In this document: positions 35,180-46,037 of the stretch, piece after piece
Layout: each line of letters begins with the position of its first letter
Position numbering within the stretch: the stretch's first letter is position 1
NCBI RefSeq assembly: GCF_004798865.1
Contig: NW_025336480.1
Coordinates: forward strand, 22,090,154-22,154,153
Direction: 5' to 3'
Origin: Varanus komodoensis
Taxonomy: Eukaryota; Chordata; Lepidosauria; Squamata; Varanidae
DNA: 64,000 nt
The notes under the pieces: model-generated
What the model was told of the DNA's origin: nothing
What the model saw: only the letters and a program-made list of their open reading frames with translations
The model's database searches: none
Made by a program: the position numbers and the translations under genes

Positions 35180-38100
35180 TAAATACAGCTAAGAACTCTA
35201 AAACGACCAGTCTGTTTTTCAAGCATGCCAGATTACTTTAACCATGCTCCCTTGCAATGGGAACTTACCTTCATGGAATACCCAGTCAGATGTGATCTAT
35301 CACTTGAGAACTCTGTTAGGCATTTGCCTAAGGAATTTAAATTTGGAATATTTAGATCTCCCACAAGACTTATGAGAATGGGATAAAATACTGCTCACAT
35401 CCAGAAGTTCTAAAATCTCCTTGCTAATAAAGGATCTGAAAAAGTCATTATGTGGATTTGGGGTTGTACCTCGTGGGTTTTCAAAGATGTGTATGTAAAG
35501 CCATTAATTTCCACGATGGCATAAAAAACTACCATAGAGATTTGTTGTCTCATATTGCTACCCCTAAGGATATCCAGGATACAAGTGGGCCCTGGGGAAA
35601 GCAAATGAGAGCAGTTAAGGCAGGGCAGCAACCTAGAAGGTACGGGGCAGGTGACAACTTAAAAAAAAAAAAGCTATATGCTAATTAGAAAGGAAATTGG
35701 GAGGTCATATTGAACCAGAAAAGTGGGATTTGTTTGAGACTTTTACATGTTTCTGCTGTGTTGAACAACAGACTGGGAAACCTTCAAAGAAGTACTGGAA
35801 TATAAGATGATAAAGTCAGACCTGACTGACTTCTTGGGAAAGATTGAGACCATTTTTTCCTGCCAGTAAAATAAAAAATAAGATTGATAACCCATAATTA
35901 ATCAAAACTGGATCTAACTCACCTCCAAAATAATATATCTTAGCTAATAAAACACATATCTCCCCAGGAAAGGTGACAAAGGCATATTCTGGAACCATTT
36001 CTGATGTGGATACCTCCAAACAGGAGGATTAATTGATTTATTCAGCAATTCATGCAATAGCTGAAAGAAATAGCTGTGCCTTTGTAGATACAACAGGAAA
36101 TCTAGATATTTGTATTTATGAATTGGCAATTCATGGCTTAGAATATATGCTCAAAATTCTGGCAAGGAATATTGCTAGATGGGCCAACAAAAGACAGAAT
36201 TTATTTGTCTGTTTGTTTTCATTTTTATAAAACAATATGATATTCTACTATTCCAGAAAACATGGGCAAAAGATAATAGTGAATTAAGCAGTGATCCAAG
36301 TTTGATCTCAGAGATACTGTGAAAAAAGGAACATTTAATATAGGCTTTTCCTGCTTTATTTCTTCTACTTGAAATGTCAGATTGGTCCTTCTTGCACTAT
36401 GTAGCTCAGTGGAAGCTGCATTCCTTTTGAATTTTAAAGAATTAAATTTGATTTGGATAAATGTGTAGGCCACCTCCCTAAACTGTAAGAATTAAAAGAG
36501 GATTGCTGAACTTAGAACATTATGTAATGTAAGTATAACTTAAATATCCATCAGCTTTCATAATCATGGCAGGAGTTCTATTTCCTGAATCTGACATCAT
36601 AATTATGCCTTCTTTTCTTCAAAACACAATCAGCAGGAGGAATTCTAAAGATAAGGTTATGAAAGCAGCAGGGGTATTTAAAAATGAAGTTTATAAATGG
36701 TTCTATTCAAGGGAAATATACTTACAAATCATTAAGGGGCAGTAGTACAATAGACTACTTTCTGATTTCCTATCTTTTAGAAACTGGGCTCAAAGAATTT
36801 ATGGTTCCTCTCAGATTCGTAGTTACTACCAACCCTTGTGATTAGGCACACAGCTTAAAATTTGGCAGTTGTACACAGATTATCATAAAAGTGGTTATGG
36901 AACTGTGGACCATGCTAACTTATCTAATTATAACATCTAATTCCTAGGTGCATAAGTGGAAACTCCCCACATTAATATAAACGTGTTTGATAGAGAATGT
37001 ATAGACCAAAAGAAGGGGAAGAGGAAGGTCTACAATAGCACAGAGCTCCTGGAGCTAAAGAGTTACCTAAGACCTATACTCAAATAAGGAATAATTATGA
37101 AGCTATTTTAATTACAAAAATGACAGAAACAAATAATTAGGAAAATCTAATAATGGCTGCAGAAAATAAAGATTGTAAGATGTTTTGACACATTGTTAGA
37201 GCAGCTTTGGACAATACTGACAGACTAAATAATTGCTGCATCTCTGGGAATGCCACCCCCCTCCCGAGATTAAATTTTGTTCCATCTGAGCTTCTCAGAG
37301 CAACAATTAACTGGCGTGATTCCTCTTGCTTCCCTTTTGCCCATATGGATAAACCTGGAAATATCCCTTTGAAGTGGTTTAAAGCAATAGAAGTCCCAAT
37401 GTATAAAAAGGGATCTACTTTGGATCCACACAATTAAAGACCTATTAGTTGATGACAAGTCATAGGAAAATTACATGCCATCCATTGAAAGTGCAAGCTA
37501 AGAACATGGACTACAGATGGCGACATCATGGGTACAGAATGAATTGCCCCCACCCCCAAAAAAGCTGCATTACGGATCATGTCTTAGTCCTTTTCCAGAT
37601 GGCTGAGAAATACCTTAAGCATGGAAAAGTTAAATTATATCCTGCCTTTACAGACCTAAAGTCAGCTTTAATTCAATACCTGAAAATAGATTATGTGGAA
37701 AACCTGGGATAACTTTAACAAAAACCCAACAAGACAGCTATACGATAACTCAAGCATGCAGTTTAGATGTAGTGCAATGATCTTACTGACCCTATTCAAA
37801 TGAGGCAAAGAGGAAAACAAGGATGCATTTTAGTCCCTCAGCTATTTATTCTCTATTTAAATTATCAGTGTATAGATCATCTACCTCATCTGGCTAGTAC
37901 AGAAATTCTGCTTTTGCTGTATGCAGATGATGCTGTCTCACTGTCACAATTGAAAGCAGGCCTTGGAAGATTTTTGACACTATTCTCAGGTAATTGCAAA
38001 GAGGAAAAAAAAGACAATTAACTATCAAACAACCAAAGAAATTTTCTCTTAGAAAATAGGTGGATTTTTGGTTAAAAAAAAAGTATAATTATATCATGAT

Positions 38101-39260
38101 AAGAACCTGGGAGCAAATTTTCAATCAACATTATCATGGTTGCATCAGATATGGAGTGTGATCCTGAGTTGTCTAATAGGATTAAGGTATTACTGAGAAT
38201 TATTCTTTATATGGATGCCAGCACATACCCTCAGCAGTGAAGGTTTGCAGTAAGCAAGCAGTTCTGTACTGTGTTCAGTTATGGATTCCAGGACATAAAG
38301 GATTGTCTGGAGATAGTGCAATCATTGTTTCTAAGGGAAATCCTAAGTGTCCCAAACTGTGAGTCTAATGCAGGTTTTCAGCCACAGCTGGAAATCCATT
38401 TCCTGAAGTCAACTGAATGGTCCTCTGGCAACTGGATCTTGATTCTGGCTATATGTATGACCAGTAGTACTGGGCTATGTTTCATTAGTTCTGATCGAGA
38501 ATTATGGTGCAACATGGTTAAGATCCATTAATAACAAAGTAAAATCCATTGGGAACTTTTTGCTGTACCTTTTACCATTTGAGTAGGCCGAAGCAATCAA
38601 ATGCATCTAAATCTGGATAAAATCTATAGATGACAACAAAGGGGCTTTGTTCAACAGCACATCTTGGTTTACAACCACGCAGCATCCACTCACTGCCAAC
38701 TACCTCATATTTTTAAATATTTCCAGATGCAAGATAGCATTTGCTCTGGCTAGAATAAATATCCTACCTTCAGCAATGATGGAAGGGCATTTTGGGGGTC
38801 TTTCTCAACATCTGAGATTTTGCCTTTCTGAAAATGGGCATGTTGAAGCAGTAGCCATGTTTATTATACCGTGTACTGTACAGAGGCCTGACAATCCAAT
38901 TTATATTCCCAGCTCTTTTATCGTGTCAGGGAAATAATGGTATGTTTTAAATTTCTATTCTTCAGGTTCAGTTGATAACCTGAACTCACACTGATGTTGC
39001 CAAATTTCTAGCTATGCTGTTAAAACTAGACTGCAACTGCTAACGTAGAGATAGGAGCAGTATTTTATTGATGGATGAATGTAGATTTTACTTACATGTG
39101 AGTGTTTATGTATTCCTAGCTTTTAATTACCATGGATTTGTGTACAATCATTTCTTAAATTCTTAATTTGTAATTTTAATCAGGTTATATCCTTTCTGAT
39201 TATACTTTGTTATAATGTACTGTATTTGCATACATTTGCATTTTATACATTTGTGTATCA
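35180..39260 (+). mobile_element. Decayed LINE with reverse transcriptase (Vingi/Ingi-like?)
   Basis: Reverse transcriptase motifs appear in order over several frames: 'PLKWFKAIEVPMYKKGSTLD' (37360-37430), 'KLYPAFTDLKSAL' with the motif A aspartate (37625-37667), 'KQGCILVPQLFILYL' motif B (37815-37860), and 'LLLYADDAVSLSQ' with catalytic YADD (37908-37950). A thumb-like 'QSLFLREILSVPNC' follows (38320-38362) and a C-terminal 'ENGHVEAV' patch near 38830. An 'NNRLGN' word near 35770 may be the 'NGR' patch of an APE-type endonuclease. The order is that of an APE-type LINE with one long ORF. The motif wording differs from BovB, CR1, L2 and L1 and recalls a lizard element I would place near Vingi/Ingi; that family call is tentative. 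Many stops and frameshifts interrupt the reading frame. The 5' boundary is uncertain; the 3' end lies just before the inverted L2. Confidence 0.75.
37570..37975 (+). pseudogene. Reverse transcriptase core of the decayed LINE
   Basis: Motifs A (FTDLKSA), B (QGCILVPQLF) and C (YADD) fall within about 400 bp, with the spacing expected of a LINE palm domain. Motif C keeps both aspartates. Motifs A and B lie in different frames, so no working protein can be made. Confidence 0.85.
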
Positions 39261-39279
39261 TCATCCTCATCTTCACAAT

Positions 39280-39850
39280 CATGATCAGTTCCATTTCTAT
39301 ACTGCCCCATAGCCAAAGTTATCTGGCCAGTTTACAGCAATCCATAAAATAACAATAAAATACAATTAAAATCTAAGAAACATAAAAAATTTAAACAGCT
39401 AAAATGCACAATGAAGAATGACTCTGTAAAAGGTTCACCCGCAGTGGGTAATTCCTCCAAACCCCTGGTAGCCAAGTAAAACCTCAGCATAAATGGCTTC
39501 CCGGCTTGGCACCAAAAACATGGCAAGGCTGATGGCAGGTGGGGCCTAGTGGGGAGGCTGTTCCAAAGATGTGGGTGGGTGGACATCATAGAGAATACCC
39601 TCCCTTGGAGGTGGCACTCGGGGGTGCCCCAGAACTTGAGCATAGTGTCTGAGGAGATTGCAGATGGAAGAGGAGCTCCAACGAGTATTTGGTCCCAAGC
39701 TATGTAAGGCTTTGTAGGTTAAAACCAGCAACTTGAATTGGGCCTAGAAGCATGCTGGGAGCCAACATAAACGGGCTAGAACTAGTCTTCTGTGTTCAAC
39801 ACCTATGGGCCCCAGATATTAATTTGGAGCTGCATTCCGCACAAATTACG
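39280..39850 (-). mobile_element. L2-type LINE 3' region
   Basis: Read on the minus strand: 'gaattgggcc'-type text reversed at the right, then 'VLTYKALHSLGPNT' (near 39690-39730), then a 'LWNSLP' patch (near 39560), a T-rich untranslated part, and 'tatggggcagtatagaaatgg' at the end. 'YKALHGL.P' and 'WNSLP' are hallmark words of the C-terminal end of L2-clade ORF2. It is 5' truncated and follows the Vingi-like LINE tail to tail. Confidence 0.82.
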
Positions 39851-40339
39851 GCTTGCAAGCTGAAATAAACTAATTTACTGATGAATTGTAAACAAGGAAA
39901 ATATCCTTGAGAAAACATATTTTCATTTGCTGTGGACTCCTCTTGTAAAATATTGGAGAGAGTACAATTCTTCAAATCCTATTAAAGGATTCAAATTGGC
40001 AATATCACAATTTAACAAAACAAACAAAAGTAGCACTGCTGCATCTTCATAGCCCTTGACCTTTAATGGTGCAGAGAGAGACTTCATTTATATAGTCAGA
40101 AGAAAATTATGTATTCCTACAGTGGGGAGGGGGAAAAACACCATTATTGATTTCTTTCTTGCATTTATTCTTTAATTAACAACTGTGTCAAACAAACAAG
40201 CCCCTGCCATGGTGACTCCTGGAGGAGGTATCTGTCTACTGGATGACCTGGAAAGCCCTATAAGCAGTGGCTTATGTGCACTATTTAGGGAGATCTGCTA
40301 CCTACTGACTAAAGATTGTACTGCAGACTTCACACCAAG
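39851..40339. other. Unassigned AT-rich sequence
   Basis: No repeat or gene recognised. 'gaaataaactaatttactgatg' type words could belong to a conserved element. Confidence 0.35.
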
Positions 40340-40905
40340 CCATTTTTCAATTAACTAAACTAAAATAATGCATTGGAAAACAAGAACTTTGAAGAGACCA
40401 TCACAAGGAACCACACATTAGGCAAGCCAACTTAAAGGTGTCCAGGTTTCATGATTTTGGAGTTATGACAGGAGACAAGCAGGCATTTCATCATTGTCGT
40501 CGAAAGAAGTAAACAAAAAAGTAAAACTTTGATTGAGTGAATTGGTCCATAGCTTTCATTGCTTCAAGGAAACCTAAATTTCATCAAAATTTATTCTTCT
40601 ACTTGGCCCCAAGTTCCAGCAGTGAGCCTGTTTTATTAAACTGACATTTAGGATGTAGTTCATCTCCAAAATTGTCAGAGACCTTTAGATATTAGGGGGG
40701 AAATCAGTTTGAAAAAGCCATTTAATGCTGCTACTTTTTCCAAAATGATTGGAAAGGGCAGATCATTTGAATAGCAAGAGGTGATTTGCATACTGAGAGT
40801 AATCATCGCATTAAGGGGGAATCAGGTACTTGGGTCATTTCTCCTTGCTGTGACAGAGTGATAATGAGGCAAGCCCTTTCATTAAGGAAATTCCTTGGCC
40901 AAAAT
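40340..40905. promoter_or_regulatory. Candidate conserved non-coding block
   Basis: Repeat-free DNA holding 'ctaaaataatgcattgg', 'catcattgtcgtcgaaag', 'ctttcattgcttcaagg', 'gccatttaatgctgc' and 'gtaatcatcgcattaagg'. It ends where the SINE begins. No coding potential. Function inferred from texture. Confidence 0.35.
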
Positions 40906-40914
40906 CAAGCCCTG

Positions 40915-41130
40915 AGGAGGGACCATTGCCTAGTGGTAAAGTTCTGCTTTGCATGCAGCAAGCCCCAAGGTCAACGCCTGGCATCTGCACCCAAAGGGTC
41001 CAGTGGCTTATGACATGCAGGACCTCTGAGGCCCCAAAGGGATTCTGCTACTTAGAGCAGTAGACAAAACTGAGCTGGCATGGCCTGAAACACAGAGGCA
41101 GAGGAAGCTGCCTATACTGAATCCAGCCAT
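40915..41130 (+). mobile_element. tRNA-Ala-like SINE
   Basis: The head 'tgcctagtggtaaagttctg' gives a degenerate A box. 'ctgctttgcatgcag' is a tRNA anticodon arm with TGC (Ala) in the loop. 'aggtcaacgcctggc' is a degenerate B box. Then come 'ggacctctgaggccc', 'gtagacaaaactgagctgg' and 'ggaagctgcctatactgaatcc' of the known squamate SINE body. A 3' body fragment of the same family is at 24225. Confidence 0.85.
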
Positions 41131-43084
41131 TCATCTATCTAGCCACTGGCCCACTGGTCCCACTATGGGTCCAACATGTCCGAGAGCAACACCAGCAGAT
41201 CCCAAGTGGCAAAGGAGCTTCTCCCCATTGCACCAGCAGGAATACCTCTGGTAGTCCTCCCTCTTCGACAGGAAAGGTCCAGAACATTCTATAGCCATTC
41301 AGCCTTCCTAGGAAGTATAAGATTTCTCCTTTAGGGTGCAAACCTATGCATGATTAGACCAAAATGAGGCCTATAACTCTGTGGCTGTCTGGGGAATGCT
41401 GGGAATTGTAGGACTTTTTAATGCCCAAATATGCATTGGAGTGTTCATTTGGTTACTTTTTTCAGGCTGCCATGCTCTACAGCACTTTGTTGGGAGTAAA
41501 TCAGTGGGGCTTATTTGTAAGTAGAGCTGCATCAGAGGGCACTGAAAGATGTGTGGGATGAAGAACAAGGCAGCATTTTACATTTGTAGGGTGAGGTCCC
41601 TGCAATGAGCATCAGTCCCAGGAGCTTTCGGTGTTAGTCAAGAGCAGATTTTCTGAGGTCAGCTTCACCAGGGAAATATTCCTATCATGTAGTTTGTCAT
41701 ATTTCTGTACTACCAAATAGCCAAACCTCTCAGTCTGTCTGTTCAACTAGAGTACTCTGTTTTAAGCGTAGCTTGCTTTTTCACTTAAGCTGAAATTAAG
41801 GCTGTCAGCTCTTAAGAAAGGTACCTGGGCTGGACTTGTGCATGGGCCTTGGGTGACAAAGCAGGTCCAGGAGCAAAGCCATCCCATTTTCTCCCAGTTT
41901 TGGGGATGGAATGCAGCAAAAAAGCCACCTATTCAGCCATGGCCAAGATTCACAAACTTTTGGGGACGGTGGGCCCATTTGATAGAATGTGAGGGGGTGT
42001 CAAAAATGGCTTGTCCATTCATAAAATGGCTGCCACGAACGGTATGTCTGGTGCCAAAAAAAATCCCAGAATGCTACTGGTAAGACTGAAAGAAAAGTAA
42101 TTTGCCCAAGAACCTAAGTATACGGGGGAGATGCATCTGAGTTCCAAAACAGGAAACTACTCCTTCGAACCCAAACAAAAACAGTCCCGGAGGTCAGATC
42201 TTTGCAGCAAGCCAGTTTTCCATTGAAAATAGGAGGGGCAGGCAACTTGTTGGGCACCAAAAGAGGTGTCCATGACTGCAGGCCCCATGTTGGAGAGCCA
42301 AAGCTAAGGCATATGTGGTGTATCCTACACTATTTAAATCAACAATTACGTAGTGGAAGAAGCAGGTTTTTCTGGCATTTGGTCAAAATGCAAAAAACAA
42401 TACAGTCACAGTGTTTCATCCCCCATCCAACCAGTTGGGAACAGTTGTTGATATCCAATAAAATCTCATCCCTACTTTGCAATCTGATTGTAGACATGTA
42501 AACAGACCGTGAGTGTAAAGCTCAGGCCATTCCATCGATATGACCCCGTGTTTCATGTCATATACAGCCATACAGAGATAAGCTTGTATAATTTCACAGT
42601 CCCCGGTTGGAGGTTGCAGAAGTTCCCAGAGCCAGGGCAATGCCACTTTCTCCTTAGAAGCATGGCCTTCACAGTTCCTTGATTCTTGTGCCAGTCTCTT
42701 CACTGAAATTTCTGCGCATAACGGTTTCTACATAAACAGCTGTGTGAAAGGGAGGGCACTCCTCCTGCACTCCTCTTGTGCAGCAAATATTGTACGTACT
42801 ACCCTCTGAATGTCCGATTCCAGCAACGTCACCCAGCAAATGTGTTTTACAGTTAACTATGTGTTATCAGCATTGAAGCTTCAAGGTTCATCACAGACTA
42901 AGTATAGAGCCATTGATGTACGTAGAGGCAAAGCGACAAAAAGAACGGGCCCTGCCCAGAAGTGTGTAGTGGAAACTGGAATGGAGGCAAATAAGACTGA
43001 ATTATGTGAGAACCGCTTAACAGTGACCACTATAGAGCCACAATTCTTATATCAACATTAAAACTGGTCTCAGAAACCCTGATC
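41131..43084. other. Unassigned sequence
   Basis: No gene. 41390-41530 has 'atgctgggaattgtaggac' and 'gagtaaatcagtggggctta', likely bits of the MITE families seen elsewhere. 41990-42070 and 42235-42305 carry 'aaaatggctgccacg' and 'ggtgtccatgactgcagg', probably old dispersed repeats that I cannot name. Confidence 0.4.
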
Positions 43085-43150
43085 AGTGTCCCATCATCAA
43101 GGCCTTCTCAGTGGTGGCACCAAACTGTGAAATGGGAGAAGCACCAGTAA
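43085..43150 (+). mobile_element. Short L2-type fragment
   Basis: 'ccttctcagtggtggcacc' and 'aaactgtgaaatgg' match the 'gccttctcagtggtggctcc...tgtggaat' words of L2-type 3' regions. Confidence 0.5.
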
Positions 43151-43384
43151 CTACGGTGCACTGCTGTACACCATTATTAGCATAATAGTCTGTTCAACTA
43201 TATCACTCATCTTTATTTTGGGGAGACCCACAACTCTTGCAGGATAAACGTGTGCTACATTTGCCCTTATAAATATATAGTGGGGTAGGAATACTAGCTT
43301 TCCAATGAATCAACTAGAACCTACCAATTCTATACATAGATATGAGATCCTATACGGATTAAGAACAGTATATAAATAGTTTAT

Positions 43385-43446
43385 TTAAGTAAGTAATTTA
43401 ACTTACTTACTTAAGATCAGTATAACTTAAACTGATCAGTTATAAC
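43385..43446. repeat. Nested AT-rich palindromes
   Basis: TTAAGTAAGTAA (43385-43396) and its exact reverse complement (43403-43414) enclose six bases. Next to it stand GATCAGT (43415-43421) and ACTGATC (43431-43437), and ACTGATCAGT (43431-43440) is itself a perfect palindrome. The word 'gatcagt(t)ataac' also repeats directly. It may be the ends of a small MITE or a cruciform-prone site. Confidence 0.8.
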
Positions 43447-44689
43447 ATGCCTTGCAGTGAGAGAGAACTTTAATAGAGAAAGGGCATGGAAACTGGTTGG
43501 CAGAAGAAGAGGAAGAGGAAGATCTAAGTGACTTTCTCAGAATTACACCCAGTACATCTTTCAGATCTTCCTCATCAGCTGTGAGACTAGGAGCTCCAAG
43601 GATCACTTTGGGTTTTAGCCTGAACACTCAAGGAGCTGTCCATGGTGCTGTACCTAGTTTGGGGTTGGGGTGCAGGACCACAGATAGTTCTGTGGTTAGG
43701 ATGGATACATTGCCCCCCCTGATGGCGTAAAGGAACCAAAAGACTTCCTCCCTCTCTTAAATGGTACATGGATGTCTTTGCTTCTACATTCACCACACCA
43801 CACCATACCATACCACACAGCTGTTTTGGAAAGAGGCGACAGAACAAAATCATTGTACTGACTCCCATTCTTTTGTTAAATGACAGAATTCAGACACTAG
43901 CTCAGGGGACGAGTCCCATGCTTGAGTGTTGCCCTCTGGAATTCCCCCATGCTATGATGGTGGGTCCCTGGTGGCAAAGGCAGGGAGGCAGCAGGAGCAG
44001 CAGCATTTTAAGTTCCCACAATTCCCCCAGTGTGGGAAAACGAAACAAGGGTGCTCAGACTCAACCACCTCATGCTGATGGTAGCACTAGAAGAAGGAAA
44101 TGAGAAGAAAGCCCCAGGACAGGCTTCAGTGGGGGTCCCATTGGGGGGCTGTGCCTGGCACTTACCCAGCAGTGCCATGTTCTGGTGGGGGGGGGTCTGC
44201 TGCATACCCTCAGACTTTCAGCCCATTTTGCAAATCATGCCCCAGTTCACCTCTCCTCCAGCTGCGTGGATGCTGCTGATCTGAGACCCCCCAAAATGCA
44301 AAAGAGCACAGACAGACACCCTCTCTTAGGTTAAATATGGGAGAAGCCAGGTAAGAAGGCATCCTGGCAGTTCTGCATGCCACAGATGGGCTTCGTTGCT
44401 CCCTTTAGCCAAATAGGGGCTGAAGTTCAGCTTTCCAAGTTCACTGAAGTAATGAATGGGAAAGAGGATCCTCGGATCCCATCACATTTCAGCATTTCTG
44501 AAACACTGATGCACATACTGCTGAGAAAATGAGGGAAAATGAAAATAATTGACACCTAGCTACTCTTCTTGGACTGGAGCAGGAAGTAGCAGAAGGGAGA
44601 GAAGAGCTTGAGCCCAGTCCCTGCCTCTCTTTTTAGATTTCTTTAGTATTTGTTTACGGCAATTGCCCCCACTTCGATGCACACTGTAA
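43447..44689. other. Unassigned sequence
   Basis: An (ACCAC)n-like run lies at 43783-43816. GAGGAAGATCT (43515-43525) and AGATCTTCCTC (43563-43573) form an 11-bp inverted repeat. Overlapping frames without domains. No gene. Confidence 0.4.
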
Positions 44690-45165
44690 TATAGCAACAA
44701 TAGGACCATGGCACTGATTTCCCAAGCAAGCAAACTGATGTTCAAGGTGTTACAACAGAGAATAGTGCCCTGTACAGAGTGAGAAATACTGAGGTTCAAG
44801 CTGAACTTGGAAAAGGAAGAGGCACACAAGATCATATCATGAATATATGTTGGCTGTGGAGTTCACCAAAGAATTTCGGAAGACACCAGTCTATGCTATA
44901 CAGTGAAGCCTTTGAATGTATGGTTCACAAGAAGTTATGGATGGTCCTGAAAGAAATGGGTGTGCGTCAGCCCTTGATTGTTCTGATGCATTGCCCGTAT
45001 TATGGTCAAGAAGCTACTGGGAGGACAGAATATGGATAAATGGAATGGTTTCCTATAGGAAAATGTGACAGACAAGACTGTATTTTGTATAACCCTATCT
45101 ATACAACCTGCACAGAGAACATATTATAAGAAAAGATGGATTAGCATCAAAGGAAGGAGTGAAAA

Positions 45166-45350
45166 GGAAACATTTAGAGACATTCAAAAAGAAACTGGAC
45201 AGCCATCTGAGTGGGATGGTGGAACATGTTGTCCTGCAACAGCAGGGGCTTGGACCCGATGGCCTTCTTGGCCCCTTCCAACTCTACTATTCTATGATTC
45301 TGTGGTTCTGTGGTTCTGTGGTTCTGTGGTTCTATGATTCCATGATTCTA
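45166..45350 (+). mobile_element. CR1 LINE 3' end inserted in BovB
   Basis: 'acattcaaaaagaaactgg', 'acagccatctgag', 'ggcttggacccgatggcc' and 'ccttccaactctactattc' are the last 200 bp of CR1. It ends in ATTCTATG-type octamers. The BovB text 'aaggaaggagtgaaaa|ttggcataagg' is continuous when the insert is skipped. TGAAAA stands on both sides (45160-45165 and 45351-45356) as a possible 6-bp target duplication. CR1 therefore moved after this BovB copy. Confidence 0.93.
45289..45350. repeat. Expanded CR1 terminal octamers
   Basis: CR1 normally ends in a few 8-bp repeats. Here (A/G)TTCTRTG-type octamers run for about seven units, four of them the variant GTTCTGTG, so the variant unit was amplified after or during insertion. 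Confidence 0.9.
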
Positions 45351-46037
45351 TGAAAATTGGCATAAGGCACATCATTAACTCAAGATATACCGATGATGCC
45401 ATCTCACTGGCAGAAAGCAGCAACAAATGGAAATGACTCCTGATGAAAATGAAGGAAGAGAATTGAAAAATAGAAATTAGGAAATTGAAATAGTGAATGG
45501 TTTTGCATACCTTGGCTAATTATCAATTCAAATGGAGAATGCGGTGTAGAAATTAAAAGAAGACAAAGACTTGGAAGGACAGCTATGAAGGAAATAGAAA
45601 AAATCATCAAGCTTAAGGACATTCCTCTGCAGAACAAGACTAAGATTTTCCACACTGTATGGGTGTGAAAGCTGGAGAGTGAAGAAAGCTGATAGAAGAA
45701 ATTAGTTAGATTTAAAACAGTTCTGGAGAAAGCTTTGGAAATATCCAGGGACAACAGGCTGACAAACATGCTGGTCCTAGATCAAATCAATCCAGAAGTC
45801 TCACTGGATGCAAAAAAATGATGGTACTGAAACTTCAGGCACATCATGAAAGGCAAGTCTTGCTGGAGAAGATCATAGTGCAAGGGAAAACTGAAGGCCA
45901 AAGAAGAAAAGGAAGGGCACTCATGAAATTGATTCCATAAAGAAAACCACAGCCCTCAGTCTACAAGAGCTGAGCTTTCTTTCATAGGGTCACCATGAGT
46001 TGGAGATGACTCGATGGCATGTAACAACAAAGCAGCA

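Larger units (their letters stand above)
44690..46037 (+). mobile_element. BovB (RTE clade) LINE, with a nested CR1
   Basis: The reverse transcriptase reads 'GKGRGTQDHIMNICWLWSS' (44810-44865), 'FECMVHKKLWMVLKEMGV' (44911-44965) and 'GQEATGRTEYG' (45004-45036), the BovB wording. After the inserted CR1 it resumes with 'ttggcataagg', 'agatataccgatgatgcc' (the YADD region, altered), and 'ctggcagaaagcagcaac'. The 3' end reads 'agggtcaccatgagttgg' and 'agatgactcgatggcatg', the typical BovB end near the 'gtcgccatgagtcgg' motif. It is 5' truncated and has internal deletions. BovB is the presumed helper of the Sauria SINE at 10.8 kb. Confidence 0.93.

Noticed and set aside
37449-38021. Host reverse-transcriptase-derived gene
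   Set aside because: The frame is broken many times and the motifs are those of a LINE, not of a domesticated gene.
40915-40990. tRNA-Ala gene
   Set aside because: The tRNA-like head has degenerate boxes, cannot fold as a full cloverleaf by eye and continues into a SINE body.
43515-43573. 11-bp inverted repeat GAGGAAGATCT / AGATCTTCCTC
   Set aside because: The loop is long (37 bases) and the left arm lies in a GGA-rich run, so chance is likely.
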